DNA of 21,746 nucleotides from CAMEON01 sp963643175 (GTDB lineage Bacteria; Bacillota; Clostridia; Oscillospirales; CAG-272), in contig CAVIJF010000025.1 of the NCBI GenBank assembly GCA_963643175.1, forward strand, positions 1 to 21,746, written 5' to 3'. A model generated the notes under the pieces. That model was not told the origin of the DNA, did no database searches, and saw only the letters and a list, made by a program, of their open reading frames with translations. Shown here piece after piece: positions 1 through 6,818 of this stretch (its first letter is position 1; every line of letters starts with the position of its first letter). The translations under genes and the position numbers were made by a program.

Positions 1-1
1 G

Positions 2-1636
2 CATGACCTTGTGACCGACCACGCAATTTCCCCCACCTGCACGGACACCGGGCTGACCGAGGGCGACCACTGCGCCCGGTGCGAGTACCGCACGGCGCAG
101 GAGGTTGTCCCCGCTTTGGGGCACCGGATGGGAACCGTCGTGCGTGAGGCGGTCATCCCGGCGACCTGCGCGCAGTCCGGCTCCTATGAGAGCGTCGTGT
201 ACTGCGACGACTGCCATACGGAACTGAGCCGGGATACCGCCGAACTGCCGCCCACCGGCAGGCACATCGCCGGGGACGACGTCCGGGAGCATGAGATTCC
301 CGCGCAGCCCGGCGTGGACGGCTCCTGCGAAGTGGCGGCATACTGCACCGTATGCGGCGCCGAACTATCCCGCCAGATCCACACAATCCCGGCTCTGCCG
401 CAGACGGAGTACAACGCATGGAAGACCTGCTCGGCAGAGGACGGCGGGGATGTAACTGTCCCGACGGAAGCAGGAAGCGCGGCACAGCGGCTGTCTGTGG
501 CGGACGGCAATCTCGCCTATGTCCCGGACAGCAGCGCCGGTACGGTGCAGGTCTGGGTCAACGGCATCCCCGCGGGCGACAGTCCGGCGGAGCTGACGCT
601 GTGCGCGGGCGACACCGTGCGGGCGGTCGGCGGCGCGTGTGTCTTTCGCGTGCAGACGGTGCACACTTTCCGCGCGGACGGCTCCGACCTGTGGTCACAC
701 GTCAACTGGGTGCCGTTCGGCGACTCCATCACCGACGACGGAAGCGGGCTGTGGATGTGCGGCAAGGCGCCGGACAAGTACTGGCGCGTCATATCCGCCG
801 GGACAGGCGTGAACGTCTACAACGGCGTATGGAACGGAACCGCCTTTGCCGTCGGCGGAACCGGATACTACCGCTCCGGCAACAGGAATTTTGCCGCCCG
901 CGCCGCCGTGTGCATTCCGCATGATGCGGATGTCATCACCGTGTTCGGCAGTGTCAACGACTGGCTGGTAGCGCGGGCAAGCCATCAGCTGACAACCACC
1001 ATCCCATACGCCGTCCATATGACCGGCACGACCGGGAACCTGACGGGCGTGACCAACCCGGAAAACGACACGCTCGCGGACGGAACGCTGGCAGGGTACA
1101 TCAACGCCACATGGGAGGAGATGCACCGGCGGGCGCCGCTGGCAAAAATCGTGGTGGTGTGCCCGCTGTTCTACCTGCTGGACCGCTATCAGGCGGAGCA
1201 CGGGCAGTCCGGCATCAACTCCTCCTTCCGCTCGGTCATGCGGCTGCTCAAATGGTGCTGTGACGGCTGGATTGAAAACCGGGGCGCCGCGGACTGGCTC
1301 TCGTGGGAATCCTTCAACTACGACCCCGATACCGGCGCGTGGCTGACCGACACCTCCATTCTGGACACCGACCCGGACAGTCCGAACTACGGCGGGTATT
1401 TCGACTTCTGCCAGATAAATCCGTCGCTGTACGGCAACGGAACCCCGGACTACCGCTTTGCAGACTACTACACGTATGACGCTCTGCAGAGAGGCTCCTC
1501 CTACGGGCACCCGAATGACCGGTACAACCGCGCGTACCTCGCGCCCCGGTTTTCGGATATTCTCTGCGGCGTGCTGGGCACCGACGCCCGGCTGCTGCCT
1601 GAGTCCCTCCGGTGCAACAACCGCTCCTACGACTGA
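2..1636 (+). CDS. SGNH/GDSL-type hydrolase with Cys-pair repeats (5' truncated by window edge)
   Basis: The reading frame is open to the left edge, so the true start lies outside the window. A GTG at 11 is the first in-frame start-type codon, but it falls inside a repeat unit (frame reads HDLVTDHAISPTC) and is not credible as the start. Numbering from that GTG, residues 1-130 contain three degenerate repeats of about 45 residues, each with a CxxC pair (C21/C24, C65/C68, C112/C115). Such repeats are common in clostridial surface proteins. Residues about 230-541 look like an SGNH hydrolase: block I FGDSIT (236-241, nucleophile S239), a GSVND block (313-317) and a late GHPND (H500). The canonical block V DxxH aspartate is not obvious, as the sequence before the His is SSYG. 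Likely an extracellular esterase or carbohydrate deacetylase; the substrate is unknown. The signal peptide, if any, is outside the window. Confidence 0.75.
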   Translation, partial: HDLVTDHAISPTCTDTGLTEGDHCARCEYRTAQEVVPALGHRMGTVVREAVIPATCAQSGSYESVVYCDDCHTELSRDTAELPPTGRHIAGDDVREHEIPAQPGVDGSCEVAAYCTVCGAELSRQIHTIPALPQTEYNAWKTCSAEDGGDVTVPTEAGSAAQRLSVADGNLAYVPDSSAGTVQVWVNGIPAGDSPAELTLCAGDTVRAVGGACVFRVQTVHTFRADGSDLWSHVNWVPFGDSITDDGSGLWMCGKAPDKYWRVISAGTGVNVYNGVWNGTAFAVGGTGYYRSGNRNFAARAAVCIPHDADVITVFGSVNDWLVARASHQLTTTIPYAVHMTGTTGNLTGVTNPENDTLADGTLAGYINATWEEMHRRAPLAKIVVVCPLFYLLDRYQAEHGQSGINSSFRSVMRLLKWCCDGWIENRGAADWLSWESFNYDPDTGAWLTDTSILDTDPDSPNYGGYFDFCQINPSLYGNGTPDYRFADYYTYDALQRGSSYGHPNDRYNRAYLAPRFSDILCGVLGTDARLLPESLRCNNRSYD

Positions 1637-1659
1637 CGCGACACCCCTTTCTTTTCTCC

Positions 1660-1698
1660 CTTCAGAGGAAGCGCCGGAAACCGGCGTTTCCTCTGAAG
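1660..1698 (+). terminator. Long hairpin after the SGNH hydrolase gene
   Basis: An 18-position inverted repeat (1660-1677 and 1681-1698) surrounds an AAA triloop, with one G-U wobble and no other mismatch. It starts 23 bases after the stop codon at 1636. No U-tract follows on either strand, so it is not a textbook intrinsic terminator. It could end the upstream transcript, protect the 3' end, or be a small genomic repeat. Confidence 0.55.
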
Positions 1699-1732
1699 GA
1701 CATTGTACCGCCAAAACCGGGAGGTTTTTTGT

Positions 1733-2689
1733 ATGGACAACGCGCTGTGCCCGCCGGGCGTCTGCCGCCAGTGCCCGCGCAACTGCGGCGTGCAGCGGGC
1801 GGCGGGGGAAACCGGCTACTGCGGGATGCCGGCTGAACTGTATGTGTCCCGCATTGCGCCGCACCGCTGGGAGGAGCCGCCCATCAGCGGGGTGAACGGT
1901 TCCGGGACGGTGTTTTTCACCGGATGCAGTCTGCGCTGCGTCTTCTGCCAGAACCGGGACATCAGCCGCACGCTGCTGGGCACCCCGCTGACCGGGGAGG
2001 AGCTTGCCCGCCGCCTGCTGGCACTGGCGGACAGCGGCGTCCACAACATCAATTTGGTTACGCCGACTCACTACGCCGGGGCAGTCGCGCGGGTGCTGGA
2101 AAAAATCAAGCCGCGCCTGCATATTCCGGTCGTCTGGAACAGCGGCGGCTATGAGAACCCGGCGGTTCTGCGACAGCTGGACGGGCTGGTGGACATCTAT
2201 CTGCCCGACTTCAAGTATGCTTCCCCCGTACTGGCGGGAGCGCTCTCGGGAGCGCCGGACTATCCGGAAACAGCCGCGGCGGCGCTTGCCGAAATGTACA
2301 GGCAGGTCGGCGGCGTGCGCTTCTCGGAGGACGGTTCCCTGCTGCTGCACGGGGTGCTGGTGCGGCATCTGGTTCTGCCGGGCTGCCGGCGGGATTCCAT
2401 CGCCGTGCTGGAACGGCTGGCGCAGCTGCTCCCCCTGCCGGACATCCGCGTATCGGTCATGAGCCAGTACACGCCGGATTTTTTGGATCCCGCCTTTGCG
2501 CTCCCGGATGCGACCCGGGCGGAACTGGAACGGGCGGGAATCCGTCCCGCGCTCGGTCGGCGGCTGACGGATTTCGAGTACCGCTCGGTACTGGACGAGG
2601 CGGACAGGCTCGGCGTCGTGGGCTACCGGCAGGGACGTGCCTCGGCACAGACGGTCTATACACCCGATTTCGGAAACGGAAAAATATAG
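1733..2689 (+). CDS. PflA-like radical SAM protein (COG1313 type)
   Basis: This is a 318-residue radical SAM protein. The cluster motif is C65-x3-C69-x2-C72 (GCSLRCVFC), preceded by a Cys-rich N-terminus (C6, C11, C14, C18, C30) that could bind a second metal or cluster. The arrangement matches the uncharacterised PflA/PflX-like family rather than a genuine pyruvate formate-lyase activase: no glycyl radical enzyme is adjacent on this strand and the chain is longer than PFL-AE. The start at 1733 is chosen because GGGAGG lies about 8 bases upstream; an in-frame ATG at 1703 has no such site. The stop is 11 bases before the GH127-type gene, so the two are probably cotranscribed. Function unknown in the family. 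It is on the opposite strand from, and separate from, the BMC operon's own activase at 6814-7608. Confidence 0.8.
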   Translation: MDNALCPPGVCRQCPRNCGVQRAAGETGYCGMPAELYVSRIAPHRWEEPPISGVNGSGTVFFTGCSLRCVFCQNRDISRTLLGTPLTGEELARRLLALADSGVHNINLVTPTHYAGAVARVLEKIKPRLHIPVVWNSGGYENPAVLRQLDGLVDIYLPDFKYASPVLAGALSGAPDYPETAAAALAEMYRQVGGVRFSEDGSLLLHGVLVRHLVLPGCRRDSIAVLERLAQLLPLPDIRVSVMSQYTPDFLDPAFALPDATRAELERAGIRPALGRRLTDFEYRSVLDEADRLGVVGYRQGRASAQTVYTPDFGNGKI

Positions 2690-2700
2690 GAGGAATTGAT

Positions 2701-4521
2701 ATGATACGGCATTCCACAGACAGGCAATTTGCGCTCGGTGCCGGATGTGTCCGGCTGGAGGGCGTGGCGGACAGAAAAATCCGCCTTGTGTGCGAGGGCA
2801 CACTCAAGAAAATCGATATGCGGGCGTTGGCGGATTACTTTCGCAACACCACCGACCAGTTTGCCACCGGCGAATTCTGGGGCAAGCTGATGCGCGCCGC
2901 ATGTATGCTGTGCGCTTATACCGGTGATGCCGACCTGCGGCGCATTGTAGACAGCGCCGCCGCCGACATGATGGGCATTCAGCGGGCGGACGGCTGTCTG
3001 TCCACCGTCCCGGATGCGCTCCAGCCGCAGGGCACGCACGGCTCCGACCTGTGGGAGCGCAAGTACGCGCTGATGGGACTGCTTTCCTACTACGAGCTGA
3101 CCGGCTCGGCGGCGGCACTGGATGCCTGCGTCCGGCTGGTGCGCTACACAAACGCGCAGGTCGGCGACCCGCCCCGGACATCAATTACCGCAACGGGCTG
3201 GGCGTTCTGCGGCATAGAGTCCTCCTCTATTCTGGAGCCGGTCATGCGGGTGTACCACGCAACCGGGGAACCGGCGGCGCTGGAGTTGGCGACTTACATT
3301 GTCCGGAGCGGCTGCTGTGGACGGGAGAATATTTTTGAGGCAATCCGGGCGGGAAAGTCACCCTTCCAAATCGGCGACAACGGGAACCCCCGCGAGAGCA
3401 TTGCGAAGGCGTATGAGATGATGTCCTGCTTTGAGGGTCTGTGCGAGTTCTACCGGGCGACGGGGGACGCACGCGATCTGGACACGGTCCGCCTGTTCTG
3501 GGACCGGGTGAAGGAGGAGGAAATCACTCTGCTCGGCTCCGGCGGCGCGGATGCGCCTTTCAACCTCGGTCCCGGAACGGGCGAGCAGTGGAACCGGACG
3601 CGCTACGAGCAGACCAACCCCGCCATTGACCTGATGATGGAAACCTGCGTGACGGTGTACTGGATGCGGCTGTGCCATCAGCTCCTGCGGCTGACGGGCG
3701 AGGTACGCTATGCCGACGCCATCGAGGTGAGCCTGTACAACGCCATTTTCGGCGCACTCCGCCCGGACGGTGCCTTCTTTGAGTATTTCCCGCGCTTCAA
3801 CGGAACGCGGAATCCGCGTGTCAATTATTCCTTCAACATCAAGGGATTTGACCTGTCCTGCTGTACCGCGAACGGTCCGACGGGGCTGGCGCTGGCGCCC
3901 GCCGTCGCCATTGCGGGCACGCCGGACGGCGCCGCCGTCAACCTGTACATGACGGAACGCGCCGTCATTCCGGTTCCGGGCGGACAGCTTGTGTTGGCGG
4001 TGCAGTCCGAATTTCCCCGCGTCGGGTACGTCCGTCTGACCGTCGAATCCTGCGACCTGCCCGCCGGGACGCCGTTCGCGCTGGATTTGCGCGTGCCCGG
4101 CTACGCGGAGCACTTCGCCGTTCTGCCCGGCGGCGACCCCGCCCGGATGCTGACCGGCGTGCCGGGTACCTACCTGCGCGTCGCCGACACCTTGCGCGCG
4201 GGAGATGCGTTCATCATCTCACTGGACTACTCCCCCGTCCGACACGCAGCGCCGCACGGCAGCAGCCGCGCCGGCGATGGCTTCGTGGCGTTCACCTACG
4301 GTCCCATCCTGCTGGCACGCGACAGCCGCGACTGTGCCGACCCGCTGGCGCCCGTCCCGGACGCCGGAATCGGGGACTGGCGCATCGAACAGCCGGAGCG
4401 CGAGGGACTCCTGACCGCGCACCTGCAGGTCGGCGGCGAATCGCTCACGCTCGTGGACTATATGTCCGCCGGATCCGGCTGGGACGGCGGCAGTTTCGCC
4501 AGCTGGCTGCCGGTACGGTAA
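2701..4521 (+). CDS. DUF1680 / GH127-type glycoside hydrolase (beta-L-arabinofuranosidase family)
   Basis: The 606-residue protein has the alpha/alpha-barrel family layout. The zinc-site signature of GH127 enzymes is visible as E314-T-C316 and C387-C388. In the characterised Bifidobacterium enzyme HypBA1 the zinc is held by one Glu and three Cys in the same ETC...CC arrangement. E295 (in GEQWN) is a possible acid/base residue, but the alignment there is loose. The C-terminal third is beta-rich. No signal peptide is apparent, so it probably acts in the cytoplasm on imported oligosaccharides. The ribosome site AGGAGG lies 7 bases before the ATG. The gene follows the radical SAM gene by 11 bases and ends before a bidirectional terminator. 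The family covers several specificities (GH127, GH146 and unassigned DUF1680), so L-arabinofuranoside as substrate is only the default guess. Confidence 0.8.
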   Translation: MIRHSTDRQFALGAGCVRLEGVADRKIRLVCEGTLKKIDMRALADYFRNTTDQFATGEFWGKLMRAACMLCAYTGDADLRRIVDSAAADMMGIQRADGCLSTVPDALQPQGTHGSDLWERKYALMGLLSYYELTGSAAALDACVRLVRYTNAQVGDPPRTSITATGWAFCGIESSSILEPVMRVYHATGEPAALELATYIVRSGCCGRENIFEAIRAGKSPFQIGDNGNPRESIAKAYEMMSCFEGLCEFYRATGDARDLDTVRLFWDRVKEEEITLLGSGGADAPFNLGPGTGEQWNRTRYEQTNPAIDLMMETCVTVYWMRLCHQLLRLTGEVRYADAIEVSLYNAIFGALRPDGAFFEYFPRFNGTRNPRVNYSFNIKGFDLSCCTANGPTGLALAPAVAIAGTPDGAAVNLYMTERAVIPVPGGQLVLAVQSEFPRVGYVRLTVESCDLPAGTPFALDLRVPGYAEHFAVLPGGDPARMLTGVPGTYLRVADTLRAGDAFIISLDYSPVRHAAPHGSSRAGDGFVAFTYGPILLARDSRDCADPLAPVPDAGIGDWRIEQPEREGLLTAHLQVGGESLTLVDYMSAGSGWDGGSFASWLPVR

Positions 4522-4532
4522 CGGAGTATATA

Positions 4533-4570
4533 GCAAAAACCCGGAGGTTTTCACACCTCCGGGTTTTTGC
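4533..4570. terminator. Bidirectional intrinsic terminator between convergent units
   Basis: A perfect 16-bp inverted repeat (4533-4548 and 4555-4570) encloses a 6-base loop. The arms carry AAAAA on the left and TTTTT on the right, so a GC-rich stem core is followed by a U-tract in both directions. It sits 12 bases after the GH127-type stop (4521) and 21 bases beyond the last gene of the minus-strand operon (4591). It therefore serves both units. Confidence 0.9.
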
Positions 4571-4590
4571 AACGGTTGCGTATGAACGGT

Positions 4591-5010
4591 TTACAGCAGG
4601 TAGTCGGGCATTCTGTCCGTAATCTGCACGTGGTCTGCGGTCGCGCCCTCCGCGTGTCCGACCACCTTTTCCACCACTTCGGGGGAAACATTGGTCAGAA
4701 CGGACTCCGTGACGGCGAGCGCCGGCGCTGCCGGCACGGGCGTAACGGATTTCGGCGCGGCGACCGACGCCTGCGCTGTTTTATGCGCCGCACTCTTGGA
4801 CGTCGCGTTGGGATGCGTCGCATCCTTGCGCGGTCTTCCGGGGGAACGGCGGGCGGGCGCTTTGTCGGCGGCAGGCGCCTTCCCTGCCAGTGGGGCACGT
4901 TCAGCCACCGTGGTCTTCTCTGCCAGCGGTGCCTTATCCGCGCACTCACCGCAGGCGGCGCAGTCAGAACCGATGACGCGCTTCCGGATACTGTCCTTAC
5001 CGATGGGCAT
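4591..5010 (-). CDS. Basic low-complexity protein, candidate ParA partner (McdB-like by position and composition)
   Basis: I do not recognise a named family. The 139-residue protein begins with a short basic segment (MPIGKDSIRKRV), then a Cys triad CAACGEC (C17, C20, C23). Residues about 25-100 are rich in Ala, Lys and Pro and predicted by eye to be disordered, with an AT-hook-like GRPRK at 58-62. The end (about 103-139) looks structured: a possible amphipathic helix around SPEVVEKVVGHA, then ITDRMPDYLL at the terminus. The start overlaps the ParA stop by 14 bases and has a GGAGGT site upstream, so translation is probably coupled. Small, disordered, charged proteins encoded next to ParA-type ATPases are typical adaptor partners, for example McdB for carboxysomes. 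McdB proteins commonly carry a conserved C-terminal Trp; this protein has no Trp. The partner role is inference. Confidence 0.7.
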   Translation of the reverse strand: MPIGKDSIRKRVIGSDCAACGECADKAPLAEKTTVAERAPLAGKAPAADKAPARRSPGRPRKDATHPNATSKSAAHKTAQASVAAPKSVTPVPAAPALAVTESVLTNVSPEVVEKVVGHAEGATADHVQITDRMPDYLL

Positions 5011-5830
5011 ATTCCATTACCTCCTTGGCTAACGCCAGATATTCAAGAGCCGCCCGGCTGGTGCGCTTGTACACCATCACGGGCTTGCTGTCATCCTGTG
5101 CGTGCTCCACACTGCTGTCCACGCGGACGTAGTTGCGGAACAGGTGAATGCCGCGCTGCTTCTCCAGATCGGACAGAACCTCGACCGTCTGCCGGAAGTA
5201 GTTCTTGCGCTCGTTGACCTTGGTCACGGCAACGCCGAGAATGGTCAGCGAAGGGGATATTTTCCGTACCTGCTCGCAGAACTCAAACATATTGGCAAGT
5301 CCGAACAGCCCCCACGGCGACGCCTCGACCGGCACGATAAGGAAATCCGACGCGCAGAGGATATTCATGACCCAGCAGCCCAGCGTCGGGGGAGAATCAA
5401 TCAGGATGTAATCGTACACGCCGGCGGCGCGTATCTTCTCCAGCCCCTGCCGGAGGATAAATTCCCGCTGCCACTTGGTGAACAGGTCAAACTCAATGCC
5501 GCTCATCAGCGTGGAGGACGGAATTAAGTCCAGCCCCTCATAGGGGGTTTTGCGTATGTAGGGCGTCAGGTCGCGCTGCTCCCGGACGGCGGTGTACAGG
5601 TTGTTCCCGCCGCGTGCAAACTCCAGCGAAGTCTCGTCGTCAAAAAAGGACAGCGTAAGATTCATCTGCATATCGCCGTCGATCAGCAGAACGCGCTTCC
5701 CTTCAGACGCCAAACTGTACCCGATGTTGCAGCAGGTGGTGGACTTGCCGCTCCCGCCCTTGTTGTTGGCGAAGCAGAGTACCGTTGTTTCCGTTGTCAC
5801 GGCTGCGGAGGTCTTACTCGTGTCACTCAT
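4997..5830 (-). CDS. ParA/MinD-family ATPase, candidate microcompartment-positioning (McdA-like) protein
   Basis: The 277-residue protein has the deviant Walker A of the ParA/MinD family, KGGSGKST (24-31, signature Lys K24), then LLIDGDMQMN (Walker A' region) and Walker B ILIDSPPTLG. It matches soluble ParA-like partition ATPases, which form ATP-dependent dimers on the nucleoid. There is no MinD-like C-terminal membrane helix rich in Leu/Phe; the chain ends in EVMEYAHR. It overlaps the end of the EutP-like gene by 8 bases and the following basic protein gene by 14 bases, so it is embedded in the BMC operon rather than being a chromosome or plasmid partition gene. No parB-type CDS or parS-like repeats are visible nearby. 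Inferred role: spacing microcompartments along the nucleoid, as McdA does for carboxysomes. A stray plasmid-type ParA is the alternative, but the tight overlaps argue against it. Confidence 0.88.
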   Translation of the reverse strand: MSDTSKTSAAVTTETTVLCFANNKGGSGKSTTCCNIGYSLASEGKRVLLIDGDMQMNLTLSFFDDETSLEFARGGNNLYTAVREQRDLTPYIRKTPYEGLDLIPSSTLMSGIEFDLFTKWQREFILRQGLEKIRAAGVYDYILIDSPPTLGCWVMNILCASDFLIVPVEASPWGLFGLANMFEFCEQVRKISPSLTILGVAVTKVNERKNYFRQTVEVLSDLEKQRGIHLFRNYVRVDSSVEHAQDDSKPVMVYKRTSRAALEYLALAKEVMEYAHR

Positions 5831-6335
5831 GGCGCTCCTGTCCTTTCGGTGAATTGCGGGACGTACTGTCCCCCGGGCACACCGCCGCAGGCGGTGTCGG
5901 TCCGTCTCCCGGCTCCCGGAGATACTCCATAATGTCCGTCAGCCCCTCGCCTGTGTAGGAGCTGATGTAGAATATCCGATGGCACCCGCACAGCTCCAGC
6001 CAGCGGGTCGCCTGCGGCACGTTGGCATCCGGCTTGTCGATGCCGGTGACGATACCTACCACATCCCGGTTGACCATGGCGGCACAGCCGGGTGGGAATA
6101 CGCAGAACGGCTCATTCGCGCTGATGACGATGCCGACCACATCCGCCTCATAGGAGTAGACGGCAAGCGCCGCACCCAGCGCGTGAACCTCGGTATACTC
6201 ACCGGGGGTGTCGATAATGGTATCGTAATAGTTGATATACTGGGTCTTGCAGTAGTGCAGCTGCTCACCCTTGAGCGCCTGCGTCAGGGTCGTTTTGCCC
6301 GCCGCCACGCGCCCCATGAGAATCAGCTTCTTCAT
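5823..6335 (-). CDS. eutP: EutP/PduV-like P-loop protein
   Basis: The 170-residue small GTPase-like protein has P-loop GRVAAGKT (8-15), a DTPGEY switch-region motif and a GIDKPDA nucleotide-specificity motif, as in EutP and PduV of ethanolamine and propanediol microcompartment operons. In Salmonella EutP has been reported to have acetate kinase activity, and PduV has been linked to microcompartment localisation; the role here is open. The C-terminal ~25 residues (Gly/Pro/Ser-rich) extend beyond the usual domain and overlap the ParA start. It follows the EutS/PduU-like shell gene by 18 bases with an AGGAAGG ribosome site, reproducing the eutS-eutP gene pairing. Confidence 0.85.
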   Translation of the reverse strand: MKKLILMGRVAAGKTTLTQALKGEQLHYCKTQYINYYDTIIDTPGEYTEVHALGAALAVYSYEADVVGIVISANEPFCVFPPGCAAMVNRDVVGIVTGIDKPDANVPQATRWLELCGCHRIFYISSYTGEGLTDIMEYLREPGDGPTPPAAVCPGDSTSRNSPKGQERHE

Positions 6336-6353
6336 CGCCGGGCAGCCTTCCTA

Positions 6354-6722
6354 TCAGGTACGGGTCAGCTCGCAGACCGTGAAGTGCAGCTTGTCGCGGA
6401 AATAGTCCGCGATGTGCTGAAAAGCGGATTCCACCTCCGCCACACGCCCGGTCAGAATCAGCGTGCCGGAAAAGCGATCCACGAATCCCAGCTCCACATT
6501 GGCTGTTTTCATGGAAATGTCCGCCGTGATGACGGCGGTCTCGGCGGGGCTGACCGTCAGCACGCCGATGGCGGAATGCGAGTAATCCAGCCGGGGGTCA
6601 AGCCCCAGCTTCTGATACAGGATAGGATCCGGATTGGCGATAATGTGCAGGAGCGTAATCTGCCGACCGGGCACAAGCTCCTGGACAATCCGCATTTTAT
6701 CTTTGATTTCAAAATCCTGCAT
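6354..6722 (-). CDS. eutS: Circularly permuted BMC shell protein, EutS/PduU-like
   Basis: The 122-residue single-BMC-domain protein matches EutS/PduU throughout: an N-terminal MRIVQELVPGRQITLLHIIANP segment, then AIGVLTVSPAETAVITAD, then VELGFVDRFSGTLILTG, ending in CELTRT. The permuted fold in this family forms hexamers with a beta-barrel capping the pore. The start at 6722 is chosen because GGGAGG lies 8 bases upstream. An in-frame upstream ATG at 6749 would add nine residues not seen in the family and would place that ribosome site inside the gene. It lies after the activase, away from the other shell genes, and probably adds a minor specialised facet. Confidence 0.9.
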   Translation of the reverse strand: MQDFEIKDKMRIVQELVPGRQITLLHIIANPDPILYQKLGLDPRLDYSHSAIGVLTVSPAETAVITADISMKTANVELGFVDRFSGTLILTGRVAEVESAFQHIADYFRDKLHFTVCELTRT

Positions 6723-6780
6723 AGAGTATCCTCCCGTGGGAAACCGCATATTCAGCGCGGCTCTGTTTTTTCTCCGTTTC

Positions 6781-6818
6781 TGCTGACTGCTGACAGCTGA
6801 CTGCTGACTGCTGTCAGC
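6781..6818. repeat. Heptanucleotide tandem repeat and hairpin at the activase stop codon
   Basis: Five consecutive 7-base units (TGCTGAC, TGCTGAC, AGCTGAC, TGCTGAC, TGCTGTC) run from 6781 to 6815. The outer parts also form an 8-bp inverted repeat (6789-6796 with 6811-6818). The repeat begins on the minus strand at the TGA stop of the activase (6816-6814), so changes in copy number would not alter the protein. It lies between the activase and the EutS-like gene. Confidence 0.85.

Noticed and set aside
695..2803. An open frame of 702 codons on the minus strand across the SGNH and radical SAM genes
   Set aside because: It crosses two well-supported plus-strand genes and a hairpin, and shows no domain; GC-rich sequence gives few chance stops.
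4997..5830. Plasmid or chromosome partition cassette, or plasmid origin, around the ParA gene
   Set aside because: No ParB-type gene, replication gene, iterons or parS-like repeats are visible, and the gene overlaps both neighbours within the BMC operon.
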